DNA of 64,000 bases from Closterium sp. Naga37s-1 (GCA_947471745.1 CANJKZ010000535.1:60001-124000), one strand, 5' to 3'. Counted from the first letter of the stretch, positions 42,501 to 55,400 are shown. Notes: generated by a model from the sequence alone, not told the origin. Made by a program: numbers and translations.

Positions 42501-42556
42501 GTCTGACCACCAGATCCTCCGACCATTCTCACGCGAGAGCATGTGCCGGACACCAC
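36591..42556 (-). pseudogene. Copia gag-pol, interrupted
   Basis: Segment 42556-41987 is the gag N-terminus (FDGRDFYTWSFELELLQQ). A frame change follows into 41930-38667: gag with zinc knuckle CKICINFVHLADRC (CX2CX4HX4C), a protease-like stretch reading LDSYCGHHM where DSG is expected, GAG-pre-integrase ALWHQCLGHPSRVTL, and the integrase core with FVDAGTRYVW, WQSDGATEF and GVAERTNRTL (D, D, E). The same frame goes on through TAG codons at 38667 and 38553 into reverse transcriptase (GKWVFRVK, QIDVKNAFLY, YVDDLLYTG) and RNase H (GYVDADHAADPDNRRS, CDNQSAI), with a third TAG at 36762 and the final TGA at 36591. The usual Glu in the SSxEAE motif is replaced (SSAKAV). Confidence 0.9.
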
Positions 42557-42718
42557 TTTTCGTTCGCCGAAGATTTCGGAGGTGGCAGTGCGAAGGATTC
42601 CTGAGTCGCTCTCATACCATGCTGCGACCAGAAGTTGATCGTCCCTACAATCACCTCAAGAAGGTTCGCACACAGTTGGTTGGTAGTGGTGGGCCATTGA
42701 CCTCAAAAGCAGAGTGAA

Positions 42719-43057
42719 TGTAAAATGCTTGAGATAATAAAAACATGCAAATACAGGAATATAAATAAGAGTACAAGGGAATACCAATCGACCTAGGCTA
42801 GCCATGTACTCTAAGGGGTACATTCCCTTATTGCAGCGAAACCCAATAGTGCGACTCTAGACGGTTACGAAACTGTCTGGGCAGAATTCTCTCCACTGCT
42901 GCTGTCTGATGCTATCTGCCCGACGATCCAGATCCTTTCGTAACCGTACGACCCTTCGCATCACTTCCGCCTTTTCATATTCAGCCTCGGTAGTGTGTGC
43001 TTCGATTGCTGCGGTAAGGAATGCACAGTAATGCTTCTTCAATTACTATTCGTAACA
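42719..43057 (-). repeat. 5' LTR of the Copia element
   Basis: Same sequence as the 36.2-kb LTR with scattered substitutions (for example ACAGGAA versus ACGGGAA, CATTCCC versus CAGTCCC). Both LTRs are preceded by AGAGTGAA on the plus strand, so the true boundary may lie a few bases further left. Confidence 0.92.
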
Positions 43058-43289
43058 AGTTCCACACAATGTATGTTTGTTTACAGGTGGATGGTTGGTG
43101 AGGAGGAAGACGCCATGGAGGCAGCACGTGTGTATAAAAGCTGTGAAAAAAAACGACCCAGGTAGTTTGAGTGCTATACGTTGAACCTGATCAGTGGGAC
43201 ACAGGATGGTGGCATGAAGCACCCGGTAACAATGATTAATGGATAGTTCTCACCAGCTATTGTTGTAGATGCACATTTAAGGTAGTAAG
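43058..43289. other. Spacer right of the Copia element
   Basis: Original flank of the UCH 3' side or older repeat. Nothing recognised. Confidence 0.5.
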
Positions 43290-43627
43290 CAGCTGAGACC
43301 AACTTAAAGCTCAAGGCCCAAATTGCACAAGATTAGTAATCTTGTGCAAGGTTGGGTGTTGGGTTTAGGGTTTAGGGTTGATGAACGCGAAGTTCTGGGG
43401 GCACCGTATGTTTGGGGACCGAGAGTCCCGAATTGCAGAGTTGAGAAACTTGCACTGTAACCAATCGGATTGCTTCCAAAACTTCCGAAACCAATCAGAT
43501 TGCTTCTACACCTTCTGTAACCAATCAGATTGCTTCACACGAAGAGAGCACAAAAAACGCGAAGTGTGCAAGAATAGTAATCTTGGCCCGCGCGGTCCGC
43601 AATTTGGGCCTTGAGCTTTAAGTACAG
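43290..43627. mobile_element. Small MITE-like element with terminal inverted repeats
   Basis: A perfect 24-bp inverted pair (43303-43326 starting CTTAAAGCTCAAGGCC, and its complement at 43599-43622), extended outward by TGAGAC/GTCTCA with a short mismatch. Inside are an internal palindrome (arms TTGCACAAGATTA/TAATCTTGTGCAA, ~43323-43350), two TTTAGGG heptads (~43362-43377) and three copies of ACCAATCRGATTGCTTC (~43459-43535). About 330 bp, no coding capacity. A target duplication is not clear. Confidence 0.65.
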
Positions 43628-46619
43628 TCTCACGTGTATTGTTCACAAAAATAGGTGAGTTATTGAGAAGGACATGGTCAGTCAGACTCATGCATGCGGC
43701 ATTGCCCACCCAGCCCCAAGTTTTCATGACTCGATCCGTCCAACCAGCCACACGCAATCAAGTCGGTGGAGAGTCCTCTTCTTACTGTACAACACTGTAG
43801 TCTCTCAATAACCGTACACACATTCAGCTTTGTCCGGGCACGGGCTGCATTGAATGACAAGTGTTGTGTGCATCGGGCAAACCGCCGTAACTGGCACCCT
43901 CCGATCTTTAATGATTCGGCTCTGTGGAGCAGAGTGGTGTCGCTTTGGCCTGGGATTTTGGTTGCTGAAAGTTGTAAGCGCAAGAATCTCATGGGAGCCT
44001 TTATGTGTAGTTCTGTACTGGAAGGTTGGGTTGGAGTCACGAAAGCATGCACTGCATCCTGAAGTTGCTAAACTTGGTGGGCAGGGTTAGCAGGTGCTTT
44101 GAGTGGGTGGAAAGAGAGGAGGACTTGCCACCCAGGGAAACCCACCATTCTCCCAGGGCCATTCTTGGCTCGTGTCAGATGAGGGTGAGACACGAAGTGG
44201 AATCTCGGAAGACCCGAAGTGACTGACTCACTTGGTGACTTCCGAACCTCCAACTTCGTGTCCGACACGAGAAAAGAATACCCTAGGAGTTTCGGGGAAT
44301 AGCCAAATCAGACTCGCAACAAAAGTCCCACAAGTTTTCTGCTGTACACGAAAATACTCAGGGTTCCGGAAATAAATGTACACCCATTTGAATAGATTCC
44401 TAACGTATTTCAAAACCGATGGTTGTTCGGATGACTTCAAATGTGAAAAGACAGTTTCAGTCCCCCGATTACGAATACTGGACTCAAAGATGGTCGCAAC
44501 TCCATGCGCTGTGGTCACAGAGTGGTTTCTGCTGACAATATCAGAATACATACTTTCTGGGGGTTGTTCGATAAGGCCACGAAGTTTAGGGTGTCACATG
44601 AGAATGATTACTCAGCGAAAAATGTAGGTGTACTTTCACCATGACCACGGACACCCGCGATATGCATTGCACTTGACATGACAGTCCAGTCTTCGTGGTT
44701 ACTGCCAGCAAAGCATCGTCCCCTCGCAACGACCAACCAGCAAACCCCACCAATGATGACAGCGCACCACATTTCTGGAGTCCATCCATGAGGATGGGGG
44801 ACGGTCCTACTGTCTGTTGAGATACAGTATATCATTCAGTGTTCTGCGCCGGTCGCATCGCTCACAGCCGCTTTGCACCATAATGAACAAGGGCATCACC
44901 TCACCACCACCACCACCACCACCATAGAACGTGAATGCCAACGACGAACGCATGAATCTTGGAGGTGATGGGTGAGACGATGGCCGTGAGCTCGAAATCC
45001 CAGAATTCTGTTGTCCTCCCTCTAGTACACCCTCTTTCGCGCTAGTAGAGCATCTGGTTGCAGAACCTACACGGGTTGTAGAACGTCACCACGTTCAGAA
45101 CGGTCTTGTCACCAACTGTACAAGCACAACGCGACGAACGCGGTTAGGTGAGGTGATGCACGTTACCAACAGATTTGTCAGCGTTTTCGTTTGGTTGGAT
45201 AAGGTATACAGCGATAACGGAAATTTTACGCCCTTGAGCCAGTTTGTCACATGGTTCGGCTTTTCCCCCCAGGTTGTTAGGAATGTTTTATGGCACCTGA
45301 CCGCACGAGACAAGTACTGTTGCAACGAGTCGCGATAGGTGAAAATGTTGAGAAAGAGGGTGTATCGACTTGTTGTTCGGTTAGGTTCGGTCAGTAGGAG
45401 GGAGGTGAAATTTCACAGCTCTTTTTTGGAACTGTTGCATTCTAACACCCACAGTAGAGAATCAGATATATCCACGCTGTGTGTGGTGGTGGATGCAGTC
45501 ATGACGTGAGAGTGTTCCAGAATCCAGATACTGACTAGACCGAAAAAACTCAAGGACACAGTAGTAGCCACCTGTAGACCCGAAAAAACTCAATGACTAA
45601 TACTTCCGCTGCTTGAAAAATGGGCCTCAGTAGAGTAGGTGTGAAAACTGTTAAGTGTGAAGGACGTTTTGTGTAGTGGGCAAGCACACTCCAGCACCCT
45701 GATTGAAGCAAGTACCGTTTGGGACGGGTATTATTGAAACTAAACTTTGTAGCAGAACTTGGACTGGAGCAGACCTGCTGATGCCATCCACAAGTGCGAT
45801 CAGCGGGGCAAAGCAGTGTCCATCCACCCACAAAGATTTGTTTCCGGGCATGCCTTTATAATCTGGATATTAACTAAAACTCAACTAGACAGAGAATACA
45901 GATGTCAGTTCAGAAACAATTTGCCCTAAGTCTCGGATCTCCTGAACCAACAGGCCACTTTGGCCGTTAACCATCTCACAGGAGTGCCTACATAAGTGAC
46001 TTGGTTCATTGTTGGAACATATATTCCAAACCCAGATTCAAGCTTTCGAAGTTCTTCCAAAGTATCATCTATGATCCGGGAAAATATATATCCCGGGTCG
46101 ACCGTACTCGTTCCTAAGGGCATTCACCCCACCCCTGCTGCACCTGCTGTGGCGCTTCTTGCTGCACCAACACTCTGTTCACAACAACAGCCACAGGCTG
46201 TCCATTTTTCTGGTGCTGAGAATAGACTACATAGAACTTCAGCCGTGAAAGAATTCTTGTGTGTACTGTATGTGGTTCCGTGACTGTCGGTGTTTCTTGC
46301 ATGCAGTCTCATTCAAAGTTCCCCAAAAACATGTTTCTCACGTGCATCTCCATTCGAATGTTCCCTTTCACTGTGCAATGACGACCTCGCTGTATTCGTT
46401 ACCATTTTTTAAAGAGCTTCTTTACTTACGCCAAATACCAACTCGTCGACAATGGCAGAGGCGAGGACTCTCGACCACAGCAATAACGACACCGGCGCTG
46501 CCGCCAGTTTGTTACCGCGACGGAGAGTAAACCTTCGCTAAGTCTGGAAAAAGCGTTCTCAGTCGACCTCAGCCGACACGCCGTTCTCGCAGGCCGCAGG
46601 ACTCGCCGTAAATGCCACA
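43628..46619. other. 3-kb stretch without a recognisable gene
   Basis: Less GC-rich than the genes and without family matches I can name. It holds short open frames (for example 46123-45926 minus, containing DPGYIFSRIIDDTLEELRKLESG, and 44052-43678 minus) that I cannot assign. Also present are a small foldback around 44165-44275 (CTCGTGTC … GACACGAG) and a (CAC)n run at about 44899-44925. It includes the presumed GLR2 promoter at the right end. It may contain old transposon remains. Confidence 0.5.
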
Positions 46620-49600
46620 ATGATCGCAATCGATTCGCGACATCACGGCGGTCATCGTCATCACGTCGATGGCGACGGCTATGGCGACCGAGTCGCGGCC
46701 TGTGCCGACCGAGTCGTCGATGGCGGCTGGCCTTCTGCGGCGACGTCAGACGACTCGCGGTTCCCCCCGTCGTCGAGTCACCGTCAAATGCGGCTTCATC
46801 CACCAGTGAACCCCGAGTTCCACGGCCGGCGCGAGGAGGATCAGTCGTTAGATTTCGAATCGCCGTTATACCCCGAATCGCCGTTACTAAAGTGCGAATC
46901 ACCGATATACTACGGATTGCCGTTAAAATACTCAGCGCGACACTTATCGCACCTACTATCGTCGGGGGGCTCCGATTCTCGATCCCTTGTCGACTTCGGC
47001 GGCGCTTTTAAGGATCGCGATATCTGTAGCGATGCACCTGCTACCACAACGAGCAGTACGATTTCAAAGGTATTTTGTAAAATATTAGACAATACACCTA
47101 CTACTATTAGAACTAGCAGCACAGAGACGGAAACTAGGTTCTGTGCTACGACTACTAGTGCAAAAACGGAGATTAGGCTTCCTCTTAGCGATACTCATAG
47201 TAGCAGTAGCAGCAGCAGTGGTAGTAGCCGTAGTAATAGTAGCCGTAGTAATAGAAGCTGTAGTATTAGTAGCCGTGATAGTAGTAGTACAGAAATTGAG
47301 TTGCTGGGTCGACGTTGCGGTTCTGTCCGGACCTCAAAGGCTCGGCGCGCTGCGAACAGCTTCCCATTTTTTCACGGAACCCGCTGGAATGCCGGCGCGT
47401 TCACGATGACATGGCTGGTACTGTTGCTGATGTGCCAGTGGGCAGTTTTACGGACGACCGTGGGAGCAGATGTCGCGGAGGGTACGGCGGTGGGAGGAAG
47501 AAATCCCGTGAAGAGCGGTGACTGGAGCTTCGAACCCCTGGGAAGCAGTGACAGTGCTGAGAGGAGGAACTTCGGCGATGCTCGCCGGGCAAGCATTTAC
47601 AGGAGTTCCTTAAATTCCCAAAATCTCCAAATTTCCCAGCGCGAAGCTCGGCGCGCATCTCTAGTCGAGGAGGCGTCATTTTTTTCGTCGACGGTTCATC
47701 CGCAATTTAGGTTTCATGGAGCCTTGCACTACCAGGACCGCCAAGCCGATTCGTCAACGACGCTGTTACCACTCGATGGCAAAATTCCTTCGCAACAAGT
47801 CACTCCGGTTGCAGCACCCTCGCGCCAATCGCCGCGCGCGACGAACGAAGCTGCTTCTTCGGTTTCGTCCCAACCTGTTTCGGACCTAGCCGCGTCGCCG
47901 TCGATCACGATTGGCTGCCTCGTGCCTGTGGATCTCACCCCCGACAGCGTTCACATGCTTGCCGGTATTACCAAGGGGGGTTTCGGTGGATTAGTCCCAG
48001 AATGAGTTCTACAGTGCTATAGTGCTACGCTATGCTGACCTTCACGCAATCCTTCCCCGCACGCTGATATTTCCCCCACGCCGTCCTCTCCGCTTACTTC
48101 CCACACCTCCCTCCGCCAGCCGTGACTCTAGCGGTGGGTGAAATCAACCTGTCGAAGACTTTACTGCCCAACCACACGCTGCTGCTCGCGGCGCTCAATT
48201 ACACCACGCAGCCCGTTGCGGGGCAGATGGCAGGTGCGGCGGGGATCCGTTATGGGGGGTGAATGGCATGTGGGCGGGCTCACTCACGCGCCATCCATAT
48301 GTGCGTAGGCATGGGGGCGTGCGCTGCACTGCATGTGTGCGGGTACGGGGATATGGCGCACATCCATCCAGCCATCATTCCAGCCAGCTCACCTCAACTC
48401 ACTCACACTCCTCCAACCCAGCTACCCTTCTGCCAATTCAAAATCTGGTGTCCCACAGCAGGACTAATATCTCCTGCTGTTTCCCACCCCCCCCTCCTCC
48501 CCCTCCCCTCCCCCTTCTCTCCCGCCCCCTTTCCCCCCAACCTCCGCTTTCCCCCCTGTGCTCCGCCCAGCGCTCCAGCTGGCGGCCATGGAGCCGCTGC
48601 CAGTGGCGGTGGTGATTGGGCCCGCAAGGCGAACCCGGCTCCTCTGCCCAAACAACCCCTTCTCCCCTCCAACCCCACCTTCTCTCCCTCCTCCCCCAGC
48701 GCTCCAGCTGGCGGCCATGGAGCCGCTGCCAGTGGCGGTGGTGGTTGGGCGCGCAAGGCGGACCCGTCGCCTCTCCCTCACGCAACTCAGACCAGGCAGC
48801 TCTGCCCAAACAGCCCCTCCCTCACCCACCCCACCCCGCCCTTCCCTCCCCCTCTCCTTCGCTCCCCGCAGCCCTCCAGCTAGCCTCAATGGATCCTATG
48901 CCCGTGGCGGTGGTGGGACCGCGCAACTCGGACCAGGCCGCGCTGGTCAGCCCCCTGGCGTCGTTCGCGCAGGTGGGCAGGGATGCGCGGATGGGGGCAG
49001 GGATGCGCGGATGGGGGCAGGGATGCGCGGATGGGGCCAGGGATGCGCGGATGGGGGCAGGGATGCGCGGATGGGGCCAGGGATGCGCGGATGGGGGCAG
49101 GGATGCGCGGATGGGGCCAGGGATGCGCGGATGGGGCCAGGGATGCGCGGATGGGGGCAGGGATGCGCGGATGGGGCCAGGGATGCGCGGATGGGGGCAG
49201 GGATGCGCGGATGGAGGCAGGGATGCGCGGATGGGGGAAGGGATGCACGGATGGGGGCAGGGATGCGCGGATGGGGGCAGCGATGCGCGGATGGGGCCAG
49301 GGATGCGCGGATGGGGGCAGGGATGCGCGGATGGGGGCAGGGATGCGCGGATGGGGGCAGCGATGCGCCGATGGGGGCTCCGGTGAGTGTGGCGAGAGAT
49401 GCGAGACTTGATTTCATATGAGTGACATGACGTGTGTGTCGGACGGAGAATGACTGACAGAGAGAGCCTTATGACATGCTCCCTCTTGTCTCGGTTTCCG
49501 CTTGCAGCAACCTGCTGCTAACTCTCTCTCCCAACCGCCCCACCCACCCACCCTCCCCGCCGCCCAGATCCCCTTTGTGTCGCCGTCCGCCACGGACGTG

Positions 49601-52431
49601 CGGCTGACAGCGGGCGGCGACCGGCCGTACTTCATGAGAACCATCCACAACGACGGCATGGACATGCGCGCCATTGCAGGTGACTGTGGTGGAAGTGACT
49701 GTAATGAAAGTAACAATGGCAGGGTCACACACGCCATTGCCAGTGACCGTGATGGAAGTGAGTTTACTAGGAGTGACTGCAGCGGAAGTGACTGTAACGA
49801 AAGTAGAGATGGTGTAGACACGCGCGCGCCATTGCAGGCAACTGTAAATGGTAGAAGTGGCTGTAACGGAGGTGGTGGTTCCAGCAACATTCGGTTCCCG
49901 TGCTCATTATCCAAGTAGAGTCATTCATTTCAGGGAGTTTTTGAGAATTCTAAAAAACTCCCTCCAGCAACATTCGGTTCCCGTGTTCATAATCCATGTA
50001 GTAATTCATTTCGCTGCCATCTGTCGATAACCATTCGCTTGCCCGTCCATTCACCCGTGCGTGCACATCCTCGGACGTGCAGAGTTCCTGGCGTTCAACA
50101 AGTGGAGCGAGGTGATCGTCATTCACAGCGACAACCGCTTCGGCCGCAACGGCATCGCGTCACTCAACGGCTATCTCTCCGTACAGGAGGTACACCCTCA
50201 TCCCATCTCGCCTAACCCTTTCATATGCATACTCTCTGTGGACGGCACTTCTCTACAATTCTAACGAATTTGGCTATACTGAGTACACACTATGCTGTGG
50301 TTATTCTCCACGCCTCCCACTGTAGCACACACACGCATGTTTGAAGACCGTACACTTAGCTGATTCAGTTCCCATGTCCCTCCGCTATGCCTCACTCCGC
50401 TGCTTCTGCCCTTGTTTCTCCCCAACCCTCGTGCTCTCATCCCAGCAATGGAAGGTCAGGATCGCGACACGTGTGCCGATCAAGACGACATGGTCGGTGG
50501 CGGACACAGCAGCAGCTCTGGCGGCGGTGGAGCGGCTGGATCCGGCGGTCTTTGTGGTGCATGCTGCTGCTGCCCTCTGCGCTGTCATCTTCGCTGCTGG
50601 TACGCTCCCTGCTGCCCTCTGCTGTGCCTAGTTCTTCCGCTGCTACCACTGCCCTCTGCTGCTGCTGCTGCTGCCTCTGCTGCTGCCTCTACTGCGTTGA
50701 GTCGGTCTGAAACACACCTGCTGCTGCCCTCGTGAGTCGACGCAAAGGACAGCAGGCAGCAGCGCTGGCGGCGGTGGAGCGGCTGGATCCGGCGGTCTTT
50801 GTGGTGCATGCTGCTGCTGCCCTCTGCGCTGTCATCTTCGCTGCTGGTAGGCTCTTTGCTGCTAATGCTGCCCTCTGTTGCTGCTGCTGCCTCTGCTGCT
50901 GCCGCCTCTGCTGCTGCCGCCTCTGCTGCTGCCTCTGCCTCTGCTGCTGCCTCTGCCTCTGCTGCTGCTTCTGCTGGTGCTGTTTTGGGTCGATTCAAAA
51001 CACGCCTGGTGCTTCCATCTTTCCACATCCCCCCCTCCTGCGACATCCCCCCCTCCTGCCACGGTCCCCGCCTCTCACGTGCATGCAGCGAATCAGATGC
51101 AGCTGGTTGGGAAGAACTCGGTGTGGGTGGCATCGGAGGGGGCGGCGCTGGTCAATTCCACCGTGCTGCAGAACGTAGAGGTGAGGTGGCGCCTGGGGTA
51201 GGTTCGCCTGGAGTAGGGCGGCCTGGTTAGGGGCGCCTGGGGTAGGGCGGCCTGGTTAGGGGCGCCTGGGGTAGGGGCGCCTGGGGTAGGGGCGCCTGTG
51301 GTAAGGGCGCCTGGGGTAGGGCGGTCTGTTTAGGGGTGCCTGCAGAACGTAGAGGCGAGATGGAGCCTCGTATCCCTCTCACCCTGCTCACATCTCACTC
51401 ACTCCCCTCATGCACCTCTCACTCTTCTCATGCCGCTCACGCTTCTCATACCCCTCTCACTCGTCTCGTACCCTCACTCACTCTCATCTCATAACCCTCA
51501 CACCCTCTCTCTCACTCCCCTCACACCCGCTCACTCCCCCCACACCCTCTCACTCCCCTCACATCCATGCCACCACCAGGGCATGGTTATCACATCGACC
51601 TACCTCCCTCCATCTCCGCGTCTCACCTCGTACCACTCTCATTCTTCTCATACCCCTCTCAACCCACACACACACCTCTCCCCCTCACACCCTTGCCACC
51701 ACCAGGGCATGGTGATTACCTCCACCTACCTCCCTCCATCGCCGCGCCTCACCTCGTTTCGGGAGAATTGGGCCAACCTGAACCCCATACGCTTCCCCAA
51801 CGCTAGCAAGGAGGTGAGTTCGTCTCGAAACCTTTTCCAGCAGAGAGTGGAAGCCATTTCGTGGGTCCCTTAGTCAGTCAGTCAGTCAGTCAGTCAGTCA
51901 GTCAGTGAGTGAGTGAGTCGGTCAGTCAGTCCTGCACCCTGGCAGCCTGTTACACCTCTTACCCCGCCATCTCTCCTCCCTGATCTATAGCAGCACCAGG
52001 GGCTTCCAGTAGGGAAAGCGAGCTCTCTCAGCTTCAAGCTGCCTTCCTTTCTTTCCCCTCCTCTCCCTCATCTCCCTCCTCACGCCTCCCTCCCCCCCAG
52101 GAGCCCAAGTCGTACACACTAGCAGCATACGACGCCACGTACCTCATAGCGTGGGGGCTGCACTCCCTGCTCTATGGCAACCACAGCACCGCCGCCACTG
52201 GCAGCACCAGCAGCAGCAGCAGCCTCACACAGTGCAATGCTGACCCTTCATCCCCTTCTCACTCACACATACACCGCCCACACCCGCCTCTATCACCCCC
52301 TTCTAACTCACTCCCTTCCCATTCACCCATACATCACCCACACCCGCCGCTATCACCCCCTTCTCACCCACACCCACCCCACGCAACCCCACCTGCCATA
52401 ACCTCACCCTTCTGGCCGGGAACGGTGCGCT

Positions 52432-52489
<58 letters not shown>

Positions 52490-55400
52490 TGCTGCTGCTG
52501 GTGCTGCTGCTGGCGCTGCTGCTGGCGCTGTGGCTGGGGTTGGTGCCGGTTCTTCCACTCGTAGCACTGATGGTGCTGGTTGCAATGGTGCCACTGGCGC
52601 TGCTGGTGCTGAGACTTCGTCTCCCACTCTGCAAACGGACTACAGAGGCACGGTCAAGAGGGAGCTTCCTTGGCAGCTGCGTGGAGTGAAGCGGAGCTTG
52701 GGTGAGTGCATGCACACAATAAGAGGAGCTTGGGTGAGTGCATGCACACAATAAGAGGAGCTTGGGTGAGTGCATGCACACAATAAGAGGAGCTTGGGTG
52801 AGTGCATGCACACAATAAGAGGAGCTTGGGTGAGTGCATGCACACAATAAGAGGAGCTTGGGTGAGTGCATGCACACAATAAGAGGAGCTTGGGTGAGTG
52901 CATGCACACAATAAGAGGAGCTTGGGTGAGTGCATGCACACAATAAGAGGAGCTTGGGTGAGTGCATGCACACAATAAGAGGAGCTTGGGTGAGTGCATG
53001 CACACAATAAGAGGAGCTTGGGTGAGTGCATGCACACAATAAGAGGAGCTTGGGTGAGTGCATGCACACAATAAGAGGAGCTTGGGTGAGTGCATGCACA
53101 CAATAAGAGGAGCTTGGGTGAGTGCATGCACACAATAAGAGGAGCTTGGGTGAGTGCATGCACACAATAAGAGGAGCTTGGGTGAGTGCATGCACACAAT
53201 AAGAGGAGCTTGGGTGAGTGCATGCACACAATAAGAGGAGCTTGGGTGAGTGCATGCACACAATAAGAGGAGCTTGGGTGAGTGCATGCACACAATAAGA
53301 GGAGCTTGCGCGATGCCACCAATCACTAGCTAACATTCTTATTGTTGTTATTGTTATTATATTAAAAAAAAATGAGCTTGCAAGAGTAGCTTGTGTGAGG
53401 CCGCCGTAACGTAAGTGAAGCTTGTTCACAGTTATTGGAGCTTGGCGCCTGGTCACTGATCCGTGGCTCAGCCCGCCGGCCTTAGCGTCTATCTGTTGCC
53501 ATCGTCCTTCTCCAACAAGGTGACTTTTGAGTCGACTCAAAAGTCGCCTTAGCGTCCATCTGTTGCCATCGTCCTTCTCCAACACTTGCACTTGCACTCC
53601 TCGTCCTGGTGTCATGCCTGCAGTGCTTTTTGAGGCGCCTGAAAATCAACTCTTAATCCCCTCTTTCTGACTTCACGCCTGCAGCGAGCTGCATTCCCCG
53701 ACAGCTAGCCATGCTGTCAGCCACCCTCCATGGGTTCAGAGGGCGTGTTTTGAGAAACAGGCTTGCAACTTCCCCTGTTGCCTTGCCTCCTCTCGTTGTC
53801 TCGCGGTGTTCCACTCCTCTCCTTACCTTCCTCCTTGTCTCCCCGGCCTTTCTCCGCTCCACAACTCCTCTCTCCCTGCTCGTTCACGTGTGCAGTGGGC
53901 CCCTTGCTTCGCCAAGCCATGCTGTCAGCCACCTTCGATGGGGTTCGGGGCAGGTGAGGATCTGATCCAAGCTTCCAGCAGGGTAGCAGCGAATCCTGTT
54001 TCGGGTCATGGGGTTCAGAAAGACCCACGTAGCCTTCCTTTCACGCGTGCAGTCGCGCAGTGATCCCCCATGCCATGTTCTCTGACTAGCCACGTTGTCA
54101 ACTTGTCAGCCACCTCTGATGGGGTCTGGGGCAAGTGAGGACTTTTGAGGCGTTTCAAAGTGGGGTCAGGGTCAGGGGCATGGCAGGTTGTCTGACTAGC
54201 CACGCTGTCTGCCACCTTTGATGGGGTCCGGGGCAGGTGAGGATCCAAGCTCGTAGCGGAGCGGGATAGCAACAAAATCTGGACTAGACTGTCGAAACAA
54301 CAAGAGAACGAAACTCCTACTGGCACGGTCAACGCAACAAGAGAACGAAACTCCTCCTGGCACGGTCAACGCAACAAGGTAGCTGCGGCCTGCAGTCGAA
54401 CGTGTCTCGCATCCTCACCATTTCCATTTCCCATCCTCGCATGCTCCCATCGCCGCAACCCCCGCAATGCCCAGCCGGCCGGTACCCCCGCCTCGTGTTT
54501 CTCAAAACACGCCCGTCCTCCTAAAGGCATTGCCGAAACATGGGATGATTTCCACCCATCCGCCCCACACCTCCGGAGTGGCTCTCAACACAAATGGCGA
54601 CCTGCACTCGAACGTGAATCATCGTCTCAGCTCAGCCTATCCACTCCTCCCATTCCCTCATTCAACCCTCCTCTCCTCCCGATGACCCCCTTCTGCCTCG
54701 GTGTTTGTACCAATCCTGCCTCCCTATCCTCCAGGATCTCACTCAACTCGCACGGAGACCTGCAGTCCAACGTGATTCGCATTCTCAACGTGCGCAACGG
54801 CACCGCTGTGGAAGTCGGCTTCTGGACCTCCTCGCTGCTCCTCACGCCCTCCCTTGATGTACGATCCCTTTTGAGATTCGCCCGTTTGTGTGAAATTTTA
54901 AGTAGATTCTGCAATGGGGCCTTCTTTGATGTATTCCTGGGAAAGGGGCCTCCCTCGTGACTCAGGACCTCCTCCCTGCAACTCACGCCCTCACTTGATG
55001 TATTCCCTCCTTGATGTATACATGCGTCCCTCGATGTATTCCCTCCCTCGATGTATACATGCCTCCCAGCATGCGCAAAGACCCCCATTTCCTCCCAAGC
55101 TACATCTTGAGAAGGCTCCAGTGGCCCCTTTTGTGTCTGACTCCTTTGTTTGTTGTCGCATCGCATGCCTAGCCTAGTGTGCCGTGTGCATGTAGTTACC
55201 CCCCGTGAACGGCACATCACACGTTTCGAAACGTCTCAAAACTGTCACATCACATGCCTTCTGTGTGCTGTGTGCTGTGTGCTGTGCTGTGCTGTGCTGT
55301 GCCGTGCCGTGCCGTGCTGTGCTGTGCTGTGCTGTGCTGTGCTGTGCTGTGCTGTGCTGTGCTGTGCTGTGCTGTGCTGTGCTGTGCTGTGCTGTGCTGT

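Larger units (their letters stand above)
36247..43057 (-). mobile_element. Ty1/Copia LTR retrotransposon, full-length but defective
   Basis: Two LTRs of about 338 bp (36247-36584 and 42719-43057; TG…CA ends, roughly a dozen mismatches by eye) bracket a minus-strand gag-pol. Next to the 3' LTR is a purine tract (AGTGAAGGGGG at 36585-36595) fitting a polypurine primer. No matching 5-bp target duplication is visible (GTGAA versus AGTTC), and a standard tRNA-Met primer site is not obvious. It sits about 200 bp downstream of the UCH stop. In-frame stops and a frameshift make it non-functional for its own coding. Confidence 0.93.

Noticed and set aside
43362..43377. Interstitial telomere array
   Set aside because: Only two TTTAGGG heptads; too short to claim more than a motif.
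44165..44275. Foldback with CTCGTGTC/GACACGAG arms as a transposon
   Set aside because: Arms are only about 8-13 bp with loops and mismatches; no target duplication or related copy in the window.
52404..53615. 400-codon minus-strand frame with SSSYCVHALTQAPL repeats
   Set aside because: Shadow of the 32-bp donor array and of the Ala-encoding GCC run on the plus strand; no family resemblance.
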